Below are positions 1 through 6,646 of a stretch of DNA of 45,089 nucleotides, one piece after another. Where the stretch lies: the NCBI GenBank assembly GCA_020351025.1, contig CP070728.1:718402-763490 (forward strand). The letters are read 5' to 3'. The stretch comes from Planctomycetota bacterium. GTDB taxonomy: Bacteria; Planctomycetota; Phycisphaerae; Sedimentisphaerales; Anaerobacaceae. How positions within the stretch are numbered: position 1 is the first letter of the stretch; each line of letters begins with the position of its first letter. The position numbers were made by a program, and so were the translations under genes. Under the pieces are notes generated by a model, which searched no databases, was not told the origin of the DNA, and worked only from the letters and a program-made list of their open reading frames with translations.

Positions 1-236
1 GGTTCAACGGCAACTACCACTGCACCCAAATGAACAAACACATTGGTCTTGTCGCCGATATTGGCACCAATATCAAAACATAGGTCATCTCTCTTTATCA
101 ACTGTGAATAAAAATCCAGCTCTTTAGCTAATTGCTCGCGTTCCTTGCCTTTTAATTGCCTTGAGTAGAACTTCTTCCAGTTCCGACGGTATTTATAATA
201 TTGCTTTAATTTGTTATAGATTTGTATTTCCATCAT
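1..236 (-). CDS. FkbM-like SAM-dependent methyltransferase, N-terminal part (cut by window edge)
   Basis: Reading the minus strand from ATG at 236 gives 78 codons that stay open to the window edge. The N-terminus is basic and Tyr/Lys-rich, followed by a segment reading DLCFDIGANIGDKTNVF and then VVAVEP. The D-x-GAN-x-G motif with a following acidic V-x-A-V-E-P strand is the SAM-binding start of FkbM-family methyltransferases, which O-methylate sugars or glycan chains. A second ATG immediately follows the first; no strong ribosome binding site is visible. It lies 32 bases downstream of the DUF268-like gene on the same strand, so it fits the glycan operon. The catalytic half is missing, so the substrate cannot be guessed. 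Confidence 0.8.
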   Translation of the reverse strand, partial: MMEIQIYNKLKQYYKYRRNWKKFYSRQLKGKEREQLAKELDFYSQLIKRDDLCFDIGANIGDKTNVFVHLGAVVVAVE

Positions 237-268
237 TTCTTTTCTTTGATGATGATGCGTAATGAAGC

Positions 269-1015
269 TTATCCTTTCCTGAACCAGAACATCCCGCACC
301 CATATCTTGCATTTTCCAGAGTATCTATCTCTATATTTTCAATGAATCTTTTATCATCATCCGAACCGGACAGCTCAACTAACTTAAGATTACCAAAATA
401 CTCAAGGATTTGCTTAGGTGAGTGGATTCTATGAGCATTAAAGCAAAGTCGTGGCTTGCCCACCGGAACCGAAAAGAAAAGATTACCTCCTTGCGCTAGA
501 CACCGCGATAGTTCTCTTGCTGCCTTCTTTGTCCCAAGTGAGTCTAAATTATCACCATATCTGCCAAGGCCGATATGTTCTGCAACATGAAGGCAGGAAA
601 TTGATTCCAAGGAGTTATCAGAGTAGGGCAGATCCAATATGCTCCCTTTTTTATTCTCAATATTGTCAAGGTATGGTGCATCTAAAGGCCTAATATCTAC
701 AAAATCAACTTTTGTTATAGTCGTCAGAAAACCAACAAAATTAACATTCGACCCTACATCTACATGCAAACTCGGCTTTAGTGCATATATCTTCTTAAAA
801 GCCCAAATATCCTGATAAAAATAATGGCTGTCTATCTTCGTCTTACTTGTTCTGTCAAATAAACATGGATATGTATCTCGAAATTTAATTAGTTCAGCCC
901 CGTCCATCTTGCTGTATTTACGCATGTCTTTTATATATCTCGGGTACTCTAACAACGCGAGCAACGGTTTTCCCTTCCTGAAAGGCCTTTTCCACCTGCT
1001 TAGAACACTTGACAT
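269..1015 (-). CDS. DUF268-like, methyltransferase-fold protein
   Basis: The 248-residue protein has a SAM-methyltransferase-like core. An acidic glycine motif (HVDVGSNVNFVGF) is followed by FVDIRPL, an ILDLPYSDNSLESISCLHVAEHIGLGRYGD-type stretch (written here in part; it runs over about 30 residues), and a late CFNAHRIHSP motif. This combination is what I know from the DUF268 family, found in polysaccharide loci with no settled function. I chose ATG at 1015 because a GGAGGGAG sequence lies 8-11 bases upstream; an in-frame TTG at 1033 is the alternative. It sits between a glycosyltransferase-like gene and an FkbM gene on the same strand. A role in glycan modification is inference. Confidence 0.7.
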   Translation of the reverse strand: MSSVLSRWKRPFRKGKPLLALLEYPRYIKDMRKYSKMDGAELIKFRDTYPCLFDRTSKTKIDSHYFYQDIWAFKKIYALKPSLHVDVGSNVNFVGFLTTITKVDFVDIRPLDAPYLDNIENKKGSILDLPYSDNSLESISCLHVAEHIGLGRYGDNLDSLGTKKAARELSRCLAQGGNLFFSVPVGKPRLCFNAHRIHSPKQILEYFGNLKLVELSGSDDDKRFIENIEIDTLENARYGCGMFWFRKG

Positions 1016-1035
1016 CCCTGTTACTCCCTCCAAAC

Positions 1036-1980
1036 CTACACATTAGATACTGCTTCGTTACGGATTAGTTTGAAATATTCCGGACCGCAGTGTATAGCCC
1101 TCGGTTTATTCTTCGCAATGTAATCGATATCTAACCTGTAACCCTGTTTATATTTTGCCGCCAGTGCCTCAACCGTATAATTAAATGAGCTGTTGAAAAT
1201 CTTACGCTCAGTTACATTCACCATATTTACCTGTACCGCACAGGCACATTGTTTTTGAAAATAAATAAAGTTCGGCAGCTCGTCACTGTGCCTCTGGCAC
1301 CACCTGCAATTCCAGGATTCTAGAGTATTGGGATTATAAAAATAGCCGAACGACTTTAAAATTGGCCGTACTGAAGTTATTTTCCCTAACGCTTTTATTA
1401 AACCGGACTTTGGTGAGAATAACTTTTTGGCTAGTATATTATTATTTTGTGACGAACTTATTATTCTTTTGACAAGATGAGTTTGATAAATTGTCGCGCA
1501 TAATTCGAATGGATACCTCGTACTTGGCGTCCTGCCTTGTTTCCAGTTCACCCTGTACACTGCTTGCCCGCCCGTAACAGCTTCACTAATTGTATCACCG
1601 CATTCCCTGATGCCCTCCTCACTAAACCGGAGCGAAAAGCCGAAAATATCTCTTGCGTATTTACTAAATGTCTCGTCAATTATATCAAAATCAACAAAAT
1701 CAAAACAAACAACGTCATCTATGCCAAACAAAATATAGTCGGTGTCAATCTTGTCTAAAAGTCCTGAAAAATCACTACTAAAATCCTCTTCTTTTATCAC
1801 AACACAGCTTGGATACTTTTCAAAAAGCTGCTCATACTCTTGTTCAAACAGTTCAACCTTATAAATAATATACGTTTGAATCAGTTCTTCTGGTAAATAC
1901 CGGTAAAGACTCTCTAAATACCCATCAAGCTGTAAAGGCCGATTCTTCGTAAATACAATGTTACTTATCTTCTTAGCCAT
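1036..1980 (-). CDS. GT-A-like glycosyltransferase-related protein, function unknown
   Basis: The 314-residue product starts with a strand and loop (SNIVFTKNRPLQLDGYLESL) like the opening of GT-A glycosyltransferases. It then has a stretch ending DTDYILFGIDDVVCFD, where the acidic pair could play the role of a DxD metal motif. I do not recognise a specific family. ATG at 1980 is preferred over an in-frame TTG at 2010 because a plausible promoter at 2022-2049 would put transcription start near 2015. The stop is about 20 bases from the start of the DUF268-like gene, so the two are probably cotranscribed. Cys and Trp residues near the C-terminus (NCRWCQRH) are notable and could bind a metal. Confidence 0.6.
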   Translation of the reverse strand: MAKKISNIVFTKNRPLQLDGYLESLYRYLPEELIQTYIIYKVELFEQEYEQLFEKYPSCVVIKEEDFSSDFSGLLDKIDTDYILFGIDDVVCFDFVDFDIIDETFSKYARDIFGFSLRFSEEGIRECGDTISEAVTGGQAVYRVNWKQGRTPSTRYPFELCATIYQTHLVKRIISSSQNNNILAKKLFSPKSGLIKALGKITSVRPILKSFGYFYNPNTLESWNCRWCQRHSDELPNFIYFQKQCACAVQVNMVNVTERKIFNSSFNYTVEALAAKYKQGYRLDIDYIAKNKPRAIHCGPEYFKLIRNEAVSNV

Positions 1981-2021
1981 ACTTGATTTATTCAAAAAAA
2001 ACGACCGCAACTGCGATATGA

Positions 2022-2049
2022 ATTATCGCTCATTTTGCAATTTTATCAA
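2022..2049 (-). promoter_or_regulatory. Possible sigma-70-type promoter for the 1980-to-1 gene group
   Basis: On the minus strand a TTGATA hexamer (2044-2049) and a GATAAT hexamer (2022-2027) are separated by 16 bases. Each differs by one base from consensus. The predicted start near 2015 leaves a leader of about 35 bases before ATG 1980. The surrounding 149 bases between genes are AT-rich. Only sequence similarity supports it. Confidence 0.4.
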
Positions 2050-2159
2050 CAGACATTTCACTTTTTTACTGTTTGTTACAAAACCAAAATCCCCTCAAAT
2101 CGCCTTTTTATATAGATGTGGGGAAATAGATACATTTGAAGGAGGATGTAATTGGGCCG

Positions 2160-3119
2160 TCAGTTAAATATGCGTTGACCGCCAAGGAGGTATCCTGAAA
2201 GTATTTTCAGTTTTCTTAGCCAGTAGTTCAAGCCACCAGCGCTTTTTTTGCCAAGATAAAATTTACGGTTTATTCGATAATCCAAGACCTTTTGACGATA
2301 CAGCTTTAACTCTTCCGGCTTAATTTCTTTTATAATATTTGATTTGCCGTCTCTGAAAATGTGCTTTTTGCTGCCGGAAAGTACCTCGTTCCCATATCGT
2401 ATGATGGCGGACTGATACTGTTTTTTCATGTCCCGACCTAATTTAGCGGATTTAATTCGATTGCTGTCATGATGATATCTGCCGAAGCTGGCAACTACAG
2501 GTAAGAAATACGGGAGATAACCCTTCACATTAAAACTATAATTGAAGCTCAAAAGCGGATCGTTTTGTAAGAAGAAATCCGTGTCTGCATACTCGGGAAA
2601 ACATTTTTTGTACACATCAGCACGTACACAAAAGGTACTTTCCGGACAAAGGCAAAAAGTCCCCAGCCAAAAGGGGAAAAAACTCGTTTTTTGCGGTGGT
2701 GGGTGGTTTAGATAACCGGACGGTACGATTTTTCCCAATCTTCCATCTTCGCTCATCTGCTGAGTAAGCCCGTAAACCAGCGACACAGTAGGGTCATTTT
2801 CCAGTACTTCCATGCACCTCTCAAACCAACTACTATCCAAATATCCATCTGAAACAGAACACAGCATAATATACTCACCACAAGCCATAGTCATCGCTTT
2901 GTAAAATCCCTCGTCTGCATTTTTGTCGGGCTCTGATATCCATCTTATGTCTTTATATTCTTTGAGGATTTCTATCGTGTCATCCGTAGATGCGCCGTCC
3001 ACCAAAACGTGCTCGTAGTTTGTAAAGCTCTGCTCTAAGACCGACCCAATTGTTTCACGCAAAAAACGCGCGCCATTTTTAGAAGCTGTGATAACAGATA
3101 TTTTGGGTCTTGGAGCCAT
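2160..3119 (-). CDS. GT2-family glycosyltransferase
   Basis: The 319-residue product opens with KISVITASKNGARFLRETI, then SVLEQSFTNYEHVLVDGAS and TDDTIEIL. This is the classic nucleotide-sugar-binding half of a GT-A glycosyltransferase of family GT2. The usual DxD position reads SVSDG, around residue 92. It would transfer a sugar from a nucleotide donor to a growing glycan at the cytoplasmic face. The ATG at 3119 follows a GAGGT sequence. The C-terminal region is basic and could sit at the membrane. A gap of 216 bases separates it from the radical SAM gene upstream, so it may have its own promoter. The sugar cannot be inferred. Confidence 0.88.
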   Translation of the reverse strand: MAPRPKISVITASKNGARFLRETIGSVLEQSFTNYEHVLVDGASTDDTIEILKEYKDIRWISEPDKNADEGFYKAMTMACGEYIMLCSVSDGYLDSSWFERCMEVLENDPTVSLVYGLTQQMSEDGRLGKIVPSGYLNHPPPQKTSFFPFWLGTFCLCPESTFCVRADVYKKCFPEYADTDFFLQNDPLLSFNYSFNVKGYLPYFLPVVASFGRYHHDSNRIKSAKLGRDMKKQYQSAIIRYGNEVLSGSKKHIFRDGKSNIIKEIKPEELKLYRQKVLDYRINRKFYLGKKSAGGLNYWLRKLKILSGYLLGGQRIFN

Positions 3120-3182
3120 CTTTTAACCTCGTTGGACTAGTGTGTAAATACTCCCCCAAGCGGGGATGCCCAAAATGGCGGC

Positions 3183-3269
3183 TCAATACCTGTTAAAGCA
3201 AACGTACTGAGCTGTCCACAAATTTTTTTGTCTGCCTAGCTTTACGATTAGAATATCAGTTGAATACAT
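3183..3269 (-). CDS. Possible 28-residue ORF in an intergenic gap
   Basis: The gap 3120-3335 holds no recognisable gene. The only thing that stands out is a 28-codon ORF on the minus strand starting at ATG 3269, with AGGAAA six bases upstream and a stop at 3183-3185. Its product is unlike anything I recognise. An open frame this short in AT-rich DNA can arise by chance. Confidence 0.15.
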   Translation of the reverse strand: MYSTDILIVKLGRQKNLWTAQYVCFNRY

Positions 3270-3335
3270 TTTAATTTCCTGATTTTATTATTATGAGAAT
3301 TATTTTATCACAGGATTATTTTTTTGTGATTAGTG

Positions 3336-4637
3336 TTAGAAAATCAAATTTCTATCCCGAAGAATAGCTTGAAGTTCGTTATAATTGTTAAGAATCTTTT
3401 CGGCACTCAGACTCTCGCCCCACGGAGTTGTTTTCTTGTATTTAAACAATAAATGCGGCTTCTCATTTTCGTCAAATCGACCAAAAACAGTATAGTAGTC
3501 ATCCCAGTTTTTGTTAGTAATTCTCATGCCGAATTCATCGGGATTATTAGCAATCTTTGTCCCCGGCATTGGACATAAAAGGGATAGCAGAACCGATTTT
3601 GGTTTAGTTTCGTCTATAAAATCCAACGTACGGGAAACGATGTCCTCGGACTCGCCCGGCAGTCCAAAAAGAAAATTAAGCCTAACTCCTATTTCGTATT
3701 TGTGAAGAATATTTATATATTCTTTGGCTTGATCTAAATCGATTTTTTTATTAACAAGCTTAAGAGCTTTAGGGGACATGCTTTCTATGCCGACACCGAT
3801 ATCAGCACATCCAGATTCTTTAGCAAGCTTAACCATATCTTCTGAAATCCCATTGGCGCGGGATTGGCCACGCCATTTCACTCCAGTACGTCCGATGGCT
3901 TCCAAAAAGGGTTTTGCGATTTTTTTATCAATGGGGATGCTGTTATCGTCTTTTATCGCCAATGCCTCAACCTTATATTCTCTTTTAAGATACTCAATTT
4001 CTTCTTCAATCAATTTAGGAGCGCGGAACCTTGTTGTTCCAAGGATTATTTTTGCACAGAAATAACAATTGAAAGGGCATCCCCTTGAAAATAGCGCATT
4101 TGTTCCGAGTAAGTGTTTGTTTTCTCCGTCTAAGATCCCAGTATCAACCACAGAGGGATAAGGTAGATATTTACGAAAAGGATAAGGATATTTGTCTAAA
4201 TCTATGGCGTCGCTGTTTTCATAAACGGGTTTAAGGTTATTTGCTAAAATATCTTTAATTATTTGACTGATAATTTCTTCACCTTCTCCGATAGCAATAG
4301 AATCGAATCCTTCCGAAGTCTTTTCCTTAAAGATAATAATATGAGGACCTCCGACTATATGCAGAGATTTAGGGTAGATAGAGCGAATTACGTCTCGAAT
4401 CTTGCAGATAGTGGAGAACTCCGGGCTCATGGCTGTATAAGCATAAACATCCATTTCGGGGATATAATAATTGATGTATTTTTTGTCGACTCCTCGCAAA
4501 TCTATCAGTGACAACTCAATTTTATTTCCGAGCCTTTCTTCAAGTATTGACATGAGATAAAGAACAGTTAAAGGCTGATTTCTAAAAGGTGCAAAGTTTA
4601 CAGTATCAGGAGGCAGTATGAAGCCTACGTGTAACAT
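3336..4637 (-). CDS. B12-binding-domain radical SAM protein (first of four)
   Basis: The 433-residue protein has an N-terminal Rossmann-like cobalamin-binding-type domain (about residues 1-140, with IVGGPH near 95-99 and a GEGE turn near 117-120). A radical SAM domain follows, in which C187, C191 and C194 (RGCPFNCYFC) form the CxxxCxxC motif that holds the SAM-bound 4Fe-4S cluster. GVGIES near 280 is the usual core motif. No DxHxxG motif is visible in the B12 domain. Relatives modify lipids, tetrapyrroles, sugars and antibiotics, often by C-methylation. The substrate here is unknown, though its place in a glycan locus points to a sugar or lipid-linked intermediate. Confidence 0.88.
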   Translation of the reverse strand: MLHVGFILPPDTVNFAPFRNQPLTVLYLMSILEERLGNKIELSLIDLRGVDKKYINYYIPEMDVYAYTAMSPEFSTICKIRDVIRSIYPKSLHIVGGPHIIIFKEKTSEGFDSIAIGEGEEIISQIIKDILANNLKPVYENSDAIDLDKYPYPFRKYLPYPSVVDTGILDGENKHLLGTNALFSRGCPFNCYFCAKIILGTTRFRAPKLIEEEIEYLKREYKVEALAIKDDNSIPIDKKIAKPFLEAIGRTGVKWRGQSRANGISEDMVKLAKESGCADIGVGIESMSPKALKLVNKKIDLDQAKEYINILHKYEIGVRLNFLFGLPGESEDIVSRTLDFIDETKPKSVLLSLLCPMPGTKIANNPDEFGMRITNKNWDDYYTVFGRFDENEKPHLLFKYKKTTPWGESLSAEKILNNYNELQAILRDRNLIF

Positions 4638-4921
4638 GATCTATTCTTTCCCACACATCCTTATGTTTGTATAAGATTCTACAATAGTAACTGCGCTAGA
4701 CTACTAATTATAAACTCACTACTTTTTGCGGACAAGTTAAAATACCACATAAACCTATAGAAAACCGGTAATCGTGTGAAAATTGTCAGGAAGCATATCG
4801 TGATTTTGCCTAAAAAGGCCTGGCTTTATCCAAACATTATTCTTGCCTTGTTTTTAATACCTTTTATGTTCAAAAAAAAATTTATAGAATTAAGTAAAAA
4901 TCTTTCATGGCGAAACTTAAC
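4638..4921. other. Intergenic stretch with no supported gene
   Basis: This 284-base AT-rich gap separates the radical SAM gene from the NUDIX gene. An open frame on the plus strand (4776-5093) runs into the NUDIX gene on the opposite strand, and its second half mirrors NUDIX coding sequence. I therefore treat it as a shadow. I see no convincing promoter or terminator here. Confidence 0.5.
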
Positions 4922-5452
4922 TCATAGAAAATTAAACAAAGATTTTGCTTTTGATATGAAATATACAGCTATTCCTGTTGACTCATTATACGTTCCATTT
5001 AGTATATATTCCTTAAAGGATTCTCGTGAAACCAAAACAACCTCTATATGGCTGTCATCTTTATTCTTTAGTAATTCCGCCTTATTTCCATAATAAGCAT
5101 GTATCGTATTATTTATTCGGCTGGGACAAATCTTTAATGCGCCCAAATATATTATTTGTGTACAGCAGTATCCTGTTTCTTCTTGCAGTTCTCTTCGAAT
5201 GGTTTCCTCATGTGATTCCCCTTCCCGAACATATCCAGAGGGCAGCTCAAGAGTATATCCGTTCTGTGGCTGTCGAAACTGACGCACTAATATAAACTTA
5301 TGATCAAGTGTCTGAGCAAGTATAACTGCTGAATCAGGACACGAAATACTGTAATACGGTTCCGCTCCCGATTCCAGTGGAATTGCATCTATCGAAAACC
5401 ACGGTGTCTCAAAAGCTTTTTTTGTGCCCTTGTTATAATCGTCTTTTGCCAT
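4922..5452 (-). CDS. NUDIX hydrolase, ADP-ribose pyrophosphatase-like
   Basis: The 176-residue protein carries a complete Nudix box, G-x5-E-x7-REL-x-EE-x-GY, with the REL-x-EE core at about residues 86-91. It binds the Mg ions that cleave a nucleoside diphosphate linked to another moiety. Preceding residues (FRQPQNGYTLELPSG) resemble the ADP-ribose pyrophosphatase and GDP-mannose hydrolase branches. The gene stops 469 bases into the strand gap and starts 6 bases after the stop of the ColD-like gene, so it is probably coexpressed with it. Hydrolysis of a nucleotide sugar is therefore as likely as ADP-ribose turnover. Confidence 0.88.
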   Translation of the reverse strand: MAKDDYNKGTKKAFETPWFSIDAIPLESGAEPYYSISCPDSAVILAQTLDHKFILVRQFRQPQNGYTLELPSGYVREGESHEETIRRELQEETGYCCTQIIYLGALKICPSRINNTIHAYYGNKAELLKNKDDSHIEVVLVSRESFKEYILNGTYNESTGIAVYFISKAKSLFNFL

Positions 5453-5458
5453 TTACTT

Positions 5459-6628
5459 TCATACTTTATTCAATATATCACAAAGCGATAAAATCTTCTG
5501 CTCTTCAAGCTCAGGGTAGTTGCCGATGTAATATCCATAAAAGTGAATGTGCTCCACTTCAGGATATTTTTCCCATTCTTTATTAGGTATAATCTCCCTA
5601 AGATACGGTTGCCTTAGCTGATTGCCTCCGCCGGAGCTGCCGCGGCGAAACTCTACCCCGGCTTTATGCAGTGCCCTTTCAACTCTATCTCGAAACTCCG
5701 GGTTAGGTTCCTTAATTACCAGATTAAAGGCATAATTGCAGCTCCCTTCTAAGTCGAAATCGGTTCTATATTTGTTGCCGTCAAGATTTTTTAAAAAAAT
5801 TCCAAAGTTCTTTTTGCGCTTAACGTTATTTTCATCAAGGCGTTTAAGTTGATTGCGCCCTATAACAGCGCCAATCTCGGTGTTGCGCACGTTATAAGCA
5901 GTGTAAGCAAATATAAAGTCAGGACTAAGTTCAGGATTTTCTTGTATATATTTTTGTTTAAATTTATCGCTTGATGCTTCACGCACCATACCGTGAGAGC
6001 GCAGCATACGAACCATTTCGTATATGTCCTCGTTATTAGTACAAACCATCCCCCCCTCAATCGTGCTCATGTGATGTGCAAAATAGAAGGAAAAATTCGA
6101 TATCAGGCCGAAACTACCCAGCTTTTTCCCTTTAAATGTCGCACCGTGAGACTCGCATACATCTTCAATTAATGGGATGTTCCGCCCTTTAAGAGTCGAA
6201 ATTAACTTGTCGGTCAATCCGTTGAATCCCTGTACATGGGTGAGAAATACCCCTCTTGTCTTATCAGAAAGCTTGGCAATTACCTGTCCATCATCCATAC
6301 ACAAATTTTTAGGATTGATATCAACGAAAATGGGTGTAAAATCATTTTGAAGAACACAAGCAATATCCGATACCCACGTCAATGTCGGGACAATGATTTC
6401 CCCGCCACCATGAAGATGCTTCAGTACTGCCATCGTGACGAGATTTGCCGATGCCCCGGAATTTACATAGACGCTGTAGCGTACGCCCAGCCACTTAGAC
6501 CATTCACTTTCAAAAGCCTGAACATTGCTCGACTGTGTAAGACGGGGGGTTCCCTTGAGAAATTCAATCAGAGCATCAAGGTCTGCTCTGGTGATATTAT
6601 TCTCCATTAAAGCCCAGTTCAACTTCAC
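5459..6628 (-). CDS. DegT-family sugar 3-dehydratase, ColD-like (catalytic Lys replaced by His)
   Basis: The 389-residue fold-type I PLP enzyme belongs to the DegT/DnrJ/EryC1/StrS family. NSGASANLV near 56-64 and EDVCESHGA near 155-163 hold the cofactor. Where sugar aminotransferases have the Schiff-base lysine, this protein reads SFYFAHHMSTIEGGMV with His185-His186. In the family, His at this site defines the 3-dehydratases ColD (GDP-4-keto-6-deoxymannose to the 3,6-dideoxy sugar) and the iron-sulfur E1/RfbH enzymes. The length matches ColD, and the N-terminal cysteines of E1/RfbH are absent. The start is GTG at 6628; its product begins immediately before the conserved NWALMENNIT segment. 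It implies a 3-deoxy or 3,6-dideoxy sugar in the glycan. Confidence 0.8.
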   Translation of the reverse strand: MKLNWALMENNITRADLDALIEFLKGTPRLTQSSNVQAFESEWSKWLGVRYSVYVNSGASANLVTMAVLKHLHGGGEIIVPTLTWVSDIACVLQNDFTPIFVDINPKNLCMDDGQVIAKLSDKTRGVFLTHVQGFNGLTDKLISTLKGRNIPLIEDVCESHGATFKGKKLGSFGLISNFSFYFAHHMSTIEGGMVCTNNEDIYEMVRMLRSHGMVREASSDKFKQKYIQENPELSPDFIFAYTAYNVRNTEIGAVIGRNQLKRLDENNVKRKKNFGIFLKNLDGNKYRTDFDLEGSCNYAFNLVIKEPNPEFRDRVERALHKAGVEFRRGSSGGGNQLRQPYLREIIPNKEWEKYPEVEHIHFYGYYIGNYPELEEQKILSLCDILNKV

Positions 6629-6646
6629 AGCCAGCCACTCACAAAT

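Noticed and set aside
4776-5093. Plus-strand 105-codon frame with a hydrophobic N-terminal part
   Set aside because: Its second half is the mirror of the NUDIX gene and it has no ribosome binding site or recognisable family.
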